Positions 26,704 to 36,315 of a stretch of DNA of 64,000 nucleotides are shown here, piece by piece. Position numbers and translations under genes: made by a program. The stretch comes from Dehalococcoidia bacterium. Its GTDB lineage: Bacteria; Chloroflexota; Dehalococcoidia; Bin125. How positions within the stretch are numbered: position 1 is the stretch's first letter; every line of letters begins with the position of its first letter. The notes below the pieces were generated by a model. It worked only from the letters and a program-made list of their open reading frames with translations. It ran no database searches and had not been told where the DNA came from. The DNA lies in assembly GCA_022825265.1 (NCBI GenBank), contig JAJDXE010000010.1, positions 186,001-250,000 of the forward strand, given 5' to 3'.

Positions 26704-27623
26704 GATGTCAGCTCCTTGTAGGTGATCCGAGTGCCGAACGCGCGGTCGGTGAACGCGGCCAGCCGGTCAAGCGTGTGGACTGTGACATTGGCCTCATTCA
26801 GCCGGAACACCGCCTCGTTGACGTAGCGCTCTAGGTGCTTGACCGAGACCGAGTGCCAGGTCCCGTTGATGCTGCGTTTGAGCACGGCCCACATCGACTC
26901 CGCGCCGTTCACGTGGATGTTGCCGGGGCCGACGTACTCGCCGAGTGAGTGGGCCACTGTGCCGCGTCCGTATTCGGTCAGTCCGTTGTAGCCGCCGTGC
27001 TCATCGGTGAAGATGACTGACCCCGGCTTGACGTGGCGCCTGATCTCCGCATGGAGCGTCGCCTGGTCGGTGGCAGGGATCGGGTGAGCGATGGAGTGGC
27101 CGCCGCGCTCACGCATACCGATGACTGCTTGCTTCCCGACTGTGCCACGCCCAGCGCGGAGCCGTTTGTTCGAGTGCTTGTTGGCTTCCTTGCCACCGAT
27201 GTACGCCTCGTCGATCTCCACGATGCCGTCAAGTTGCTCGTTATCGCCGCCGCAGGCTTCCCGCAGCCGCTGGAGCATGAACCACGCCGTCTTCTGCTGG
27301 ACGCCGATCTCCTTCGACAGTTGCAGCGAGGAGACGCCTTTGCGCGCCGTGACGACGATGTACATGGCGTAGAGCCACTTGTTGAGCGGCACGTGTGAGC
27401 GCTCGAAGATGGTCCCCGTGCGGACGGTGAATTCCTTCTCGCAGTCGCGGCAACGGTAGTATCCGAGGCGCTTGCCGCCGCGCTTGGTGATCTGCTCTCC
27501 ACTGTCGCAGTGCGGGCAAACCGGACCGTTCGGCCAGCGCCTAGACTCGAAGTAGAGTCGCGCCGCTTCTGCGTTGGGGTAGAGCTGGAATAGCTGGTAG
27601 GTGCTGATCGTGGACTTGCTCAT
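26700..27623 (-). CDS. IS1595-family (ISXO2-like) transposase
   Basis: 307 residues from ATG 27623 (AAGGAG 7 nt upstream; the longer ORF from 27656 runs into the inverted repeat). An N-terminal zinc ribbon (CPHC and CRDC) is followed by a helical region, then the DDE catalytic core: GIVEIDEAYIGGKE (first Asp), VIFTDEHGGYNGL (second Asp) and HVNGAESMWAVLKRS (third acidic residue). The RYVNEAVFRLNE ending is typical of the family. It appears intact, with no frameshift. It is the first gene of the element's leftward operon. Confidence 0.93.
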   Translation of the reverse strand: MSKSTISTYQLFQLYPNAEAARLYFESRRWPNGPVCPHCDSGEQITKRGGKRLGYYRCRDCEKEFTVRTGTIFERSHVPLNKWLYAMYIVVTARKGVSSLQLSKEIGVQQKTAWFMLQRLREACGGDNEQLDGIVEIDEAYIGGKEANKHSNKRLRAGRGTVGKQAVIGMRERGGHSIAHPIPATDQATLHAEIRRHVKPGSVIFTDEHGGYNGLTEYGRGTVAHSLGEYVGPGNIHVNGAESMWAVLKRSINGTWHSVSVKHLERYVNEAVFRLNEANVTVHTLDRLAAFTDRAFGTRITYKELTS

Positions 27624-27650
27624 CGCCGATCTCCTTACGAGACCAGCGTA

Positions 27651-29096
27651 ATGCAATCTCCACGTGGAGTCAACTACTTAGTTCCCATCTTTTTTCCCCG
27701 AGGCGTCGCCGTCGTTGGCGCGTCGCGAGGCAACGCCGGCAACCGTGGTCCCGGAGGTTGGCTCCAGTCGCTCAAGGACGCCGGACAGCCAAACATCTAC
27801 CCCGTCAACCCTCGCGCAGACGAAATCGAGGGCCTGCCCGCCTACGCCCGACTGACCGATATCCCCGGCCCCGTCGACCACGTCATCAGCGCGATTCCCG
27901 CCGCCTACGTCCTCGACATGCTCGAAGACGCCTCAGCCAAAGGCATCCGCTCGATCCATCTCTTCACCGCCGGCTTCGCCGAGACCGGCATCGCCGATCG
28001 ACTCGAACTCCAGCGCCAGCTCAAAGCCAGGGCGACCGAACTCGGCATCCGCCTGATTGGCCCCAACTGCATGGGACTCTACGTCCCCGACGGCAAGGTC
28101 TCCTTCTCCCAACAATTGCCAACCGACTCCGGGCCCGTCGCCTTTTTCTCCCAGTCCGGAACCAATGCCTCCGACGCCACCTACAACGGAGCCCTCCGAG
28201 GTCTCCGCTTCTCCAAGGTCGTCTCCTTCGGCAACGCCATCGACGTTTCAGCCGCCGAACTCATCGAGTATGCGAAGCAGGATCCAAACACTGAGGTCAT
28301 CGGCGCATACATCGAGGGCATGCCCGACGCCCGAGACTTCTTCCGAGCACTGCGCAGCGCCGCCCAGGTCAAGCCGGTCGCCCTGCTCAAGGGAGGACTC
28401 CTGCCGTCCGGCGGCCGGGCCACCCAATCGCACACGGCCTCACTCGCAGGCTCCGGACAGATCTGGGCCGCCGCAGCCCGTCAAACTAACGCCGTCCTCG
28501 TCCACAACATGCAGGAGATGGTCGACCTCCTCGTCGGCTGGCGATTCGGCGCAGTTCCGGCCGGACCCAGGATCGGACTGGTCGTCGGCGGAGGCGGCAT
28601 CTCCGTCCAGGGCGCCGACGATGTCGAGCGCGAAGGACTCCAACTGCCGCCCTTGAGCGAACACACGCTCAAACGCCTCGCCGAGGTCACGCCGGTCGCC
28701 GGCACCGGCATCCGCAATCCCGTCGACACCATGTCCCTCTGGGATGGACAGAAAGTCCGCCCGACCCTCGACGCAGTCGCCGAAGACCCGAGCATCGACG
28801 CCATCATCGTCCAGGTCGGGATGAACTGGGGCGTGGGATTCTTCGGCAACGAACAGCTCGAAGCGCGACGCAAGATGATCGCCGAGATCGCCGAAGCCCG
28901 CGAACGACACCGCATCGCGATATCGATGGTCGTCCCGATCAGCATCGATCAGCGACACGGACAGTCCAACGCCGAACTGTCGCGCATGATCTCCGACTCC
29001 GGCCTGCCCCTCTACTACAACATCCGCGACGCTGCCCGAGCGATGAAACGACTCCTCACCTGGAACACCCGACGCACAGAGAGAGCGCAACCATGA
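27651..29096 (+). CDS. acyl-CoA synthetase, ADP-forming alpha-subunit type, with IS-derived N-terminus
   Basis: 481 residues. A CoA-binding Rossmann domain (VAVVGASRGN, IGPNCMG), then succinyl-CoA-ligase-like domains with FFSQSGTNAS, SHTASLAGS (His of the SHTxSLAG motif) and VGGGGISVQGADD. No ATP-grasp domain is fused, so a beta subunit would be needed elsewhere. The first 12 codons (ATG 27651 to 27686) are the right end of the IS, and native sequence starts at Ile 13. The IS replaced nine original codons (24710-24736), so the protein may still fold. There is no good ribosome site before the new ATG, so expression is uncertain. It overlaps the next gene as ATGA. Confidence 0.82.
   Translation: MQSPRGVNYLVPIFFPRGVAVVGASRGNAGNRGPGGWLQSLKDAGQPNIYPVNPRADEIEGLPAYARLTDIPGPVDHVISAIPAAYVLDMLEDASAKGIRSIHLFTAGFAETGIADRLELQRQLKARATELGIRLIGPNCMGLYVPDGKVSFSQQLPTDSGPVAFFSQSGTNASDATYNGALRGLRFSKVVSFGNAIDVSAAELIEYAKQDPNTEVIGAYIEGMPDARDFFRALRSAAQVKPVALLKGGLLPSGGRATQSHTASLAGSGQIWAAAARQTNAVLVHNMQEMVDLLVGWRFGAVPAGPRIGLVVGGGGISVQGADDVEREGLQLPPLSEHTLKRLAEVTPVAGTGIRNPVDTMSLWDGQKVRPTLDAVAEDPSIDAIIVQVGMNWGVGFFGNEQLEARRKMIAEIAEARERHRIAISMVVPISIDQRHGQSNAELSRMISDSGLPLYYNIRDAARAMKRLLTWNTRRTERAQP
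27660..27686 (+). repeat. right terminal inverted repeat of the IS1595 element
   Basis: Reads CCACGTGG through to TTAGTTCCC; perfect reverse complement of the left end. It is translated as part of the new N-terminus of the acyl-CoA synthetase. Confidence 0.92.
27687..27694 (+). repeat. target-site duplication, right copy
   Basis: ATCTTTTT directly outside the right inverted repeat; encodes the Ile-Phe start of the native synthetase sequence. Confidence 0.9.
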
Positions 29097-29719
29097 GCAA
29101 TCAGACCACTGACATCTACGACGTCATGCAGACCCAGCGCGCCATCCGCCGCTGGACCGACGAGCCGGTCGATCGCGAGGTCATCGAGCGAATCATCCAG
29201 GCCGGATGCTGGGCGCCCAGCGGCAGCAACTCGCAGCCCTGGGGCTTCCTCGTCGTCACCGACGATGGGATCCGCGAACGATTGGCGGCAGCGATTCGCG
29301 AATCGTTCGCCTCGCGTTTCGGTGCCGACCGGCCCAATCCGGACGACATCGAAGACCCGACCACGCGCCGGATGATGCGCGGAGCCTTCAACCTGTTCGA
29401 CAACTTCGCCGCCGCGCCCGTCTGGCTCATCCCCTGCCTGGTCCGCGTCCAGTCCCCCGCTCCCGAGGGACTGCTCGCCGGCAGCAGCATCTACCCCAGC
29501 ATCCAGAACATGATGCTCGCAGCGCGAGCCGAAGGTCTGGGCACAGTCCTGACGACCCCGCAGGGCGGGATCATGGACGAGCTCCGCGCCGAACTGAACA
29601 TCCCCGACAACGCACAACCGGTCGCGATCATTCCCATGGGCCATCCCAATGCCAACTTCGGCCCCGTCACCCGCCAGCCCCTGGACAACTTCCTCCACTG
29701 GAACGGCTGGAGTGAGTAG
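29093..29719 (+). CDS. nitroreductase-family FMN oxidoreductase
   Basis: 208 residues. Reduces nitro groups, quinones or related substrates with FMN and NAD(P)H. Family marks: RAIRRWTDEPVDREVIERI (FMN-phosphate arginines), GCWAPSGSNSQPWGFLVV, and a C-terminal AVAIIPMGHPN-like AQPVAIIPMGHPNANFG. Its middle region contains IQNMMLAARAEGLGTVLTT, also typical. The ATG overlaps the synthetase stop, so it depends on transcription through or from the IS-altered gene. Specific substrate unknown. Confidence 0.88.
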   Translation: MSNQTTDIYDVMQTQRAIRRWTDEPVDREVIERIIQAGCWAPSGSNSQPWGFLVVTDDGIRERLAAAIRESFASRFGADRPNPDDIEDPTTRRMMRGAFNLFDNFAAAPVWLIPCLVRVQSPAPEGLLAGSSIYPSIQNMMLAARAEGLGTVLTTPQGGIMDELRAELNIPDNAQPVAIIPMGHPNANFGPVTRQPLDNFLHWNGWSE

Positions 29720-30173
29720 CCGGCATCAGTAGGCCTGGCAGACCGCGCCGGCTCCTGCTATCCTCAGAACATATGCGCGTTGAAAGTTCAAGGAACTCCG
29801 TCATGGCCGGCCACCTCGCTCGCAGCTCTGAAACGTCTCCCTCGATGGTTCGCACCTTCTACGGAGGCTCGCTGCTCAGCCAATCTTCGCCGAACCCTCC
29901 CGCACGTAACACTCCAAACCCCGTCAAAGTCCGAACAAGAATCGCACAAAATCGTCCAAGACCGTCCAGGACCGAACAAACCCGAACAGAAAATAGCTGA
30001 AATGGCCCGGAAAAACCTGAAAAAACCTGAAACTCTGGAAGCACGATCTTCAGCAATACGCTGGAGATCGTGCGCCAAACCCCTGCAGAAAAAAAGATCC
30101 CGAAAACCTGAAAGGCCGACGATCGCACTGAGGTTTCCCAACAACTCTCGCCGAACTCCGGTGGTCGTCTGAG
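29720..30173. other. 454-bp intergenic region holding repeat copy B
   Basis: No supported gene. Two overlapping open frames exist, but their translations are dominated by the repeat (PNKPEQ, KKPE) and neither has a ribosome site or recognisable domain. The left 200 bp show nothing recognisable. The right part is repeat copy B with its hairpin at 30041-30073. The promoter of the glycosylase gene must lie here or upstream. Confidence 0.6.
29925..30150 (+). repeat. dispersed repeat, copy B
   Basis: Degenerate TCCGAACA-type units lead to CCGAACAAACCCGAACAG (29972-29989), identical over 18 bp to copy C. AACCTGAAA units follow, then a 14-bp hairpin (GCACGATCTTCAGC/GCTGGAGATCGTGC, loop AATAC, 30041-30073, one G-T wobble) and a right part with CCTGAAAGGCCGACGATC. 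The same order of blocks is seen in copy C at 38.8 kb on the opposite strand. Confidence 0.75.
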
Positions 30174-30821
<648 letters not shown>

Positions 30822-30832
30822 GGATCCCCCAC

Positions 30833-31765
30833 ATGCCCGACTCATCCCGCGACCAGCGCATCGGCTTCATCGGCGCCGGCAACATCGGCAACCCAATGGC
30901 CCGCAACCTGATCGACGCAGGCCATCAACTCGTTATTTTCGATCTGCGGCCCGAGGTCATGGAGAACCTGCTCGAACTCGGCGCGGAGCCGGCCGAGAGC
31001 TGCGCCGAGGTCGCCTCAAGCTGCTCCGTCGTCTTCAGTTCATTACCGGGACCACCCGAGATCGAGGCGGCGATCACCAGCGCCGACGGCATCCTCGCGG
31101 GCACATCGCCGGGCGATGTCCACGTCGACCTGAGCAGCAACTCGATCACGACCGTGCGCCGCCTCGCGCAACTCGAGGCGGATGCCGGCGTCGCCTACAT
31201 CGACGCCCCGGTCACCGGCGGCGTTCCCGGCGCCGAATCGGGAACCCTGACCGTCCTCGGCAGCGGCGATCCCGATGCCTTCGAACGGGTCCGGCCGCTC
31301 CTGGAGCACATCGGCTCCAACATCTTCCACCTCGGCGAAGCCGGTTCCGGTTGCCTGTTCAAGCTGCTCAACAACGTGATCATCCTCTGCGGCAACCAGA
31401 TCGTGCAGGAGGCGCTCGTTCTGGGAACCAAAGCCGGACTCGACCCTGAGGACCTCGTCGAGAAGCTCCGCCTCGGCACGGCCAGACCCTACATGGGCCT
31501 CGCTCCCTACCTGCTCGGCAAGCGCTTCGGCAACCCGTCCTTCACCCTCCGCCTGGCCGAGAAGGATGTCTCACTCGCAATCGAAGCCGCCCGAGCCAAC
31601 CAGGTGCCGATGCCCGTCGCCAACGCCGCTCACCAGACCTACCTCAGGGCGCTGAGCGCCGGCCTCGGCGAGCAGTCCTTCCTCGCCACGCTGCAGGCGC
31701 TTGAGACAGCCGCCGGCGCTGAAATCCCTACCATCCAGATCGAAGGCGGAGGCCCGTCGCTCTAG
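30833..31765 (+). CDS. 3-hydroxyisobutyrate dehydrogenase-family protein, copy 1
   Basis: 310 residues from ATG 30833 (AAGGA 8 nt upstream). An NAD(P)-binding domain, GFIGAGNIGNPMARNLI, and SSLPGPPEIEAAI come first. DAPVTGGVPGAESGTLTVLG is the substrate-binding region, and GEAGSGCLFKLLNNVI carries the catalytic lysine. It oxidises a beta-hydroxyacid such as 3-hydroxyisobutyrate, or reduces a beta-keto acid. A close paralogue follows 86 bp downstream, separated by a hairpin. Substrate unknown. Confidence 0.88.
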   Translation: MPDSSRDQRIGFIGAGNIGNPMARNLIDAGHQLVIFDLRPEVMENLLELGAEPAESCAEVASSCSVVFSSLPGPPEIEAAITSADGILAGTSPGDVHVDLSSNSITTVRRLAQLEADAGVAYIDAPVTGGVPGAESGTLTVLGSGDPDAFERVRPLLEHIGSNIFHLGEAGSGCLFKLLNNVIILCGNQIVQEALVLGTKAGLDPEDLVEKLRLGTARPYMGLAPYLLGKRFGNPSFTLRLAEKDVSLAIEAARANQVPMPVANAAHQTYLRALSAGLGEQSFLATLQALETAAGAEIPTIQIEGGGPSL

Positions 31766-31793
31766 GAGACTTGTGCGTAGACCTGTTCCGGTC

Positions 31794-31814
31794 CCCTCTC
31801 CCCGAGGGAGAGGG
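31794..31814 (+). repeat. intergenic hairpin CCCTCTCCC/GGGAGAGGG
   Basis: Perfect 9-bp stem with loop CGA between the tandem dehydrogenase genes, followed by TTAGGGTGAGGG. The same CCCTCTCC and TAGGGTGAGG ends are seen at 1296-1352, disrupted there. This style of hairpin is common between genes in many bacteria. It may attenuate transcription between the two paralogues. Confidence 0.6.
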
Positions 31815-31851
31815 TTAGGGTGAGGGCCCCGCCATAGGAAGCGACCTGCCA

Positions 31852-32766
31852 ATGAGCAGCAGAGATCAACTCATCGGCTTCATCGGCACCGGCAACATCG
31901 GCAATCCGATGGCCCGTCAACTGATTCGAGGCGGGCATCAACTCGTCGTCTTCGACCTGCGACCCGAAGCGCTGGAGAACCTACTCGAACTCGGGGCCGA
32001 GTCGGCCGGCAGCGCCGCCGAAGTCGCCTCGCGTTGCTCAATCGTCTTCTCCTCGCTGCCCGGCCCGCCGCAGATTGAGGCAGCGACCACTGGTCCAGAC
32101 GGCATCCTCGCCGGAGCTTCCCCCGGAGACATCCACATCGACCTCAGCACGAACTCGCCCAGAAGTGTGCAACGAATCGTTCAGCTCGAAACAGATGCCG
32201 GAGTCGTCCACATCGATGCGCCGGTCACCGGAGGAGTCGTCCGAGCCGGTGAGGGCACGCTGACGGTGTACGGCAGCGGCGATCCCGAGACGTTCGAGCG
32301 CGTTCGCCCGCTGCTCGATCACATCGGTACCAACGTGTTCCACCTCGGCGAGGCCGGCATGGGCTGCCTCTACAAGCTGGTCAACAACGTGATCGTGTTG
32401 AGCGGTCACATGATCGTCCAGGAGGCGCTGGTCCTGGGCGCAAAGGCCGGTCTCGACATGCCCGACCTGGTCGAGAAGCTGCGGCTCGGCACCGCCCGGC
32501 CCTACATGGGCCTCGTCAATCAGTTCCTCGCCAAGCAGTGGGAGAACCCGACCTCCACGATGATGATCGCCGAAAAGGACATCAGGCTCGCCCTGGAGCT
32601 GGCCCGAGCGCAACAGGTCCCGATGCCGGTCGCCAATGCCGTCCACCAGACCTATCTGACGGCGCTGGCCGCCGGCCTCGACGAGCTACATCACTTCGCG
32701 GCCCAGGATGTCCTCGAGGCGGCCGCCGGCATCGAGATTCCGCCAATCCAACTCGAGGATGGATAA
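31852..32766 (+). CDS. 3-hydroxyisobutyrate dehydrogenase-family protein, copy 2
   Basis: 304 residues, closely similar along its full length to the preceding gene: GFIGTGNIGNPMARQLI, SSLPGPPQIEAAT, DAPVTGGVVRAGEGTLTVYG, GEAGMGCLYKLVNNVI with the catalytic Lys. It is clearly a tandem duplicate. Differences cluster in the C-terminal helical domain, which determines substrate, so the two may act on different hydroxy acids. It converges with the carboxyltransferase gene, with only 4 bp between stops. Confidence 0.88.
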   Translation: MSSRDQLIGFIGTGNIGNPMARQLIRGGHQLVVFDLRPEALENLLELGAESAGSAAEVASRCSIVFSSLPGPPQIEAATTGPDGILAGASPGDIHIDLSTNSPRSVQRIVQLETDAGVVHIDAPVTGGVVRAGEGTLTVYGSGDPETFERVRPLLDHIGTNVFHLGEAGMGCLYKLVNNVIVLSGHMIVQEALVLGAKAGLDMPDLVEKLRLGTARPYMGLVNQFLAKQWENPTSTMMIAEKDIRLALELARAQQVPMPVANAVHQTYLTALAAGLDELHHFAAQDVLEAAAGIEIPPIQLEDG

Positions 32767-32770
32767 CGAG

Positions 32771-34294
32771 CTACCACGCATCTACGGCATGCTTCTTGAC
32801 CGGAGACAACGGCGCCCGCGGCGTCAACTTCATCATCGAGATCAGCACGTCTCGCGTCTCTTCGGGAGCAATCACATCGTCGAACTCGTAGCGGCGTCCG
32901 GCGTTGATCGCCGAGCTGTGCTCCCGCATATCGTTCGCCCATTCATCCCGGATCCGCTTGGCCTCTGCCGGATCGCGCTGCTCGACCTCGCGGATCTCGT
33001 CGCGATTAACCAGCAGCGATGCCCCCTCAAGACCCATCCCACCCGACTCCGCCGTGGGCCAGGCCAGGCGGATGTCTCGAGGCGCAAACGAGTTGCCCAT
33101 CGCCGCCGGACCCAGCCCGTAGGCCTTGCGCAGCTGAATCGTGTACAGCGGCACGGTCCGGTTTTGATGCGCAATGATTGGCCGCGCGTGATGTCGCGCA
33201 ATGCCCGCCTCTTCCGCCGGACGGCCGACCATGTAGCCGGGATTGTCGACCAAGGAGACCATCGCGATCTCGTGCGCATCGCAGAGTTGGATGAAGCGAG
33301 CGATCTTGTCGGAAGCGTCCGAGTCAATTGCGCCCGCGATCACGGACAACGGCTGATTGGCGATGATCCCGACCGAGCGTCCACCCAGCCGGGCCAGAGC
33401 CGTGATCAGCTGCGGCGCCCAGGTCGGGCGCAGTTCAAAGACCGAGCCACGATCCATGATCGCCCGGATCACCCGACGCATGTCATACGCCCGACGTCGA
33501 TTCGACGGCACGATCCCACGAATTCGCTCCGCCCACGGATCGACTTCGCCGTCCGGGAGGTCGTAGAGGAAGTAACGCAGATACCTGCCTCCGGCATCTA
33601 TCGCCTCGGCCTCCGTCTCAACCATCAAGTCGATCCCGCCGACCCGGTCGTGCATTTCTGCCGGTCCGATCTCATCCGGTGTCAGCTTCAGCCCCATCGC
33701 TCCCTCGACCAGCGGTGGACCGCCCATACCGATCGCCGAGTCTCGCGTCGCCACGATGAAGTCGGACAGGCCCGCAATGGAAGCGTTGCCGGCAAACGAA
33801 CGTCCCGAGACCACCGAGACGGTCGGCACCCAGCCCGACAACACGGCCATCCCGTCGAACGTGCCCCAACGTCCGGTCAGGCCGCGTTGAGAGCCAGCCA
33901 GATCATGTGCTCGCGCGCCGCCGCCGTCGGCAAAGGTGATCAATGGCCAGCGGCGGTCGTGGACGAGTTCCAGCAGACGGTCGAACTTGCCGTGATTCAA
34001 CGCCGTCTGCGTGCCGCCCTGCACGGTGTAGTCATAGGAAGCGATCCCGACCGGATGCCCGTCGACCGTGCCGAAGCCCTGCACCAGGCCATCGGCCGGA
34101 CCGGTCATCGACTTGTTCGCGGGAATCGCGAGCACGCCGTACTCGACGAAGCTGCCCTCGTCCAGCACCATGTCGATTCGCTCGCGGGCGGTGAACTTGT
34201 CCTTGGCGTGCACCTTGGCGACCGCCTCAGGCCGGGTATCGTCCATCGCCCTGGCCCGGGCGTCGAGCACTTCCTGAATGATGTCTTCGTCCAT
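32771..34294 (-). CDS. acyl-CoA carboxylase carboxyltransferase (beta) subunit
   Basis: About 507 residues. Transfers the carboxyl group from biotin to acetyl-, propionyl- or another acyl-CoA. Marks: AKDKFTARERIDMVLDEGSF at the start, GARAHDL, the first oxyanion region (SGRSFAGNASIAGLSDF), SNRRRAYDMRRVIRAIMD, and the second acyl-CoA site VDNPGYMVG with AYGLGPAAMG. ATG 34294 is preferred because the family starts close to it; ATG 34327 would add 11 residues. No biotin carboxylase or biotin carrier gene is adjacent. It could also be a decarboxylase-type subunit. Confidence 0.85.
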   Translation of the reverse strand: MDEDIIQEVLDARARAMDDTRPEAVAKVHAKDKFTARERIDMVLDEGSFVEYGVLAIPANKSMTGPADGLVQGFGTVDGHPVGIASYDYTVQGGTQTALNHGKFDRLLELVHDRRWPLITFADGGGARAHDLAGSQRGLTGRWGTFDGMAVLSGWVPTVSVVSGRSFAGNASIAGLSDFIVATRDSAIGMGGPPLVEGAMGLKLTPDEIGPAEMHDRVGGIDLMVETEAEAIDAGGRYLRYFLYDLPDGEVDPWAERIRGIVPSNRRRAYDMRRVIRAIMDRGSVFELRPTWAPQLITALARLGGRSVGIIANQPLSVIAGAIDSDASDKIARFIQLCDAHEIAMVSLVDNPGYMVGRPAEEAGIARHHARPIIAHQNRTVPLYTIQLRKAYGLGPAAMGNSFAPRDIRLAWPTAESGGMGLEGASLLVNRDEIREVEQRDPAEAKRIRDEWANDMREHSSAINAGRRYEFDDVIAPEETRDVLISMMKLTPRAPLSPVKKHAVDAW

Positions 34295-34380
34295 TGGTTC
34301 ATCCCACTCCGCTGGTACCCTCCGCATACGGTATCCGCTCGACTTTCAAACTCAGTCCAATCCCGGATTCGGAGTCATTC

Positions 34381-36315
34381 ATGGCGTCAGACATTGACCT
34401 GCTCGGACCCATCGTGCGAGACATCCAGCGACGAGCGCTCGATGAGCCCGACGCCTTCTGGTCGGAAGCCGCCGCTCGGATCCCCTGGTTCCGCGAGTGG
34501 GATGAAGTGTTCGAGTGGACGCCGGAGGAGATTCCCGCTTTCCGCTGGTTCCTGGGCGGTGAGACCAACCTTGCCTACGCCTGTCTCGACGCGCAGGTCG
34601 CCAACGGCAACGGCGGTCGGGCCGCGTTGATCTGTTTGGATGAGAACGGCGGTCAGCGCGTCTACACCTATGCTCAGCTACTGCGCAATGTCGAGCGCAT
34701 GGCCGCCTCGCTGCGGGCAATCGGTATTGAGCGCGGCGACCGCGTCGCGATCTACATGCCAACCAACTATGAGGCGATCGCGCTGATGCTCGCCTGTGCG
34801 CGGATCGGGGCCGTACATCTGGTCATTTTCGCCGGCTTCGGTGCGGGCGCTATCGCCGAGCGGGTCAAGCTGGCCGAGGCCAAGGCGATCTTCTGCACCG
34901 ACTCCACCTATCGGCGAGGCCGCAACGTGCCGCTCGATCACTTCCTTCGCGGCGCGCTTGAGAACGAGGGCGCTGGCGAGATTGTTGACACTGTCGTGGT
35001 TGAGCGGCGTCTGGCCGACAGCCCGAGCATTGGCGGCGACAAGGAGATGAGCTGGGAGGACTTCCTCGCTGCGGGCGTCGATGGCAATGGCTCGTTTGCC
35101 GCGATGGAGGCCAACGACCCGGCGTACATCCTGGCGACGTCGGGGACGACGGCGCGGCCCAAGCTCTGCGTCCACACACATGGCGGGTACCCGGTCTGGG
35201 TTGCGAGCCAGGCCGACTGGGTCTTTGGCTTGCAGGCCGAGGACGTCTGGTGGGCAACCTCGGACATCGGTTGGGTCGTGGGACACTCGTACATCGTCTA
35301 CGGTCCGCTGCTGGCCGGGGCGACGACGATTGCCTTCGAGGGTGCGCTCGATCATCCTGACGTCGGCACGTTCTACAAGATCATCGAGGATCACGGCGTG
35401 ACCGGGATGTTCACCTCGCCGACGGCGATTCGCCTGCTGATGCGGTCGGGGACGGAGCCGGCTGAAGCGGTGGACATGACCTCGCTCACGCGTGTGTTCT
35501 CGGCGGGCGAGGTGCTCAATCCGCCCGCCTGGGAGTGGTTCCAGCATGAGATCTTCGGCGACGAGATCCCAGTGCTCGACCACATGTGGCAAACCGAGAC
35601 CGGCGGGCCGATCATCGGCAATCCATACGGGATCCAGATGCTGCCGATCAAGCCCGGTTCGGCGGGCATCCCGCTGCCCGGCATCGAGGGGATGGTGCTG
35701 GACACCGACGGTCAGGAGCTGGCGGCGGACGACAAAGGCATCTTCGCGATTACGCGACCGTTCCCTGGGCTGACGGCGCGGCTCTGGGGTGAGCCTGAGC
35801 GCTATCAGACCGATTACTGGGGCAAGGTGCCGGGGCGGCAGGTGTATTTCACCGGCGATGCGACCTCGGTCGATGAGGATGGCTATGTCTGGTTCTCCGG
35901 TCGCGCCGACGAGATCATCAAGATCGCGGCGCACCGGATTGGAACGATCGAGGTCGAGTCGGCGATCTTGCGGCACCCCGGAGCAGCCGAAGCGGGCGTC
36001 ACCGGTCGGCCGGACGAGCTGCGCGGCGAAGTGATCTCGGCGTTCGTCGTGCTCAAGGCCGGGTTTGAGCCTGGCGACGATCTCAAGACTGAGATTCTGC
36101 AGACCATCCGCGGCGAGCTCGGTCCCGTCGCCGTGATCGGCGAACTCAACTTCGTCGACGCGCTGCCCAAGACGAGATCGGGCAAGATCATGCGGCGAGT
36201 GCTCAAGGCGGTCACGCTCGATACCGATCCCGGGGATATCTCGACGATTGAGGACGAGGGATCCGTTGAGGATGCTCGCTCGGCCTGGGAGACGATGAAG
36301 GCCAGCATTCGGTGA
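34381..36315 (+). CDS. AMP-forming acyl-CoA synthetase (acetyl/propionyl-CoA synthetase-like)
   Basis: 644 residues. Activates a short-chain acid with ATP via acyl-AMP. Marks in order: an N-terminal ACAS domain ([20 protein letters not shown]), [20 protein letters not shown] (ATP loop), [33 protein letters not shown] and the C-terminal [14 protein letters not shown], whose last-motif lysine is a known acetylation site controlled by sirtuins. GGAG lies 6 nt before ATG 34381. It is divergent from the carboxyltransferase and overlaps the K+ channel start as GTGA. Acid specificity not decided; propionate or acetate is likeliest. Confidence 0.9.
   Translation: MASDIDLLGPIVRDIQRRALDEPDAFWSEAAARIPWFREWDEVFEWTPEEIPAFRWFLGGETNLAYACLDAQVANGNGGRAALICLDENGGQRVYTYAQLLRNVERMAASLRAIGIERGDRVAIYMPTNYEAIALMLACARIGAVHLVIFAGFGAGAIAERVKLAEAKAIFCTDSTYRRGRNVPLDHFLRGALENEGAGEIVDTVVVERRLADSPSIGGDKEMSWEDFLAAGVDGNGSFAAMEANDPAYILATSGTTARPKLCVHTHGGYPVWVASQADWVFGLQAEDVWWATSDIGWVVGHSYIVYGPLLAGATTIAFEGALDHPDVGTFYKIIEDHGVTGMFTSPTAIRLLMRSGTEPAEAVDMTSLTRVFSAGEVLNPPAWEWFQHEIFGDEIPVLDHMWQTETGGPIIGNPYGIQMLPIKPGSAGIPLPGIEGMVLDTDGQELAADDKGIFAITRPFPGLTARLWGEPERYQTDYWGKVPGRQVYFTGDATSVDEDGYVWFSGRADEIIKIAAHRIGTIEVESAILRHPGAAEAGVTGRPDELRGEVISAFVVLKAGFEPGDDLKTEILQTIRGELGPVAVIGELNFVDALPKTRSGKIMRRVLKAVTLDTDPGDISTIEDEGSVEDARSAWETMKASIR

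Larger units (their letters stand above)
24745..27686 (-). mobile_element. complete IS1595-family element with two passenger genes
   Basis: 2942 bp bounded by perfect 27-bp terminal inverted repeats beginning GGGAACTAAG (24745-24771 and 27660-27686), flanked by 8-bp direct repeats ATCTTTTT (24737-24744, 27687-27694). Eight-bp duplications fit IS1595. All three genes read leftward: transposase (ISXO2-like), KilA-N protein overlapping it as ATGA, and a secreted protein whose stop is 30 bp from the left end. It is visibly lower in GC than its neighbours. Intact ends and ORFs suggest recent arrival. Passenger genes are known in parts of this family; this pair is not one I recognise. Confidence 0.92.

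Noticed and set aside
29780..30172. 130-codon plus-strand frame over repeat copy B
   Set aside because: Non-ATG start without ribosome site and a repeat-driven composition; probably not translated.
32708..34630. 640-codon plus-strand frame opposite the carboxyltransferase gene
   Set aside because: Translation is Arg/His/Asp-rich without domains; the opposite strand encodes a full carboxyltransferase.
34678..35976. 432-codon minus-strand frame inside the AMP-forming acyl-CoA synthetase
   Set aside because: Antisense shadow; no ribosome site and no recognisable motif, while the plus strand has every synthetase motif.
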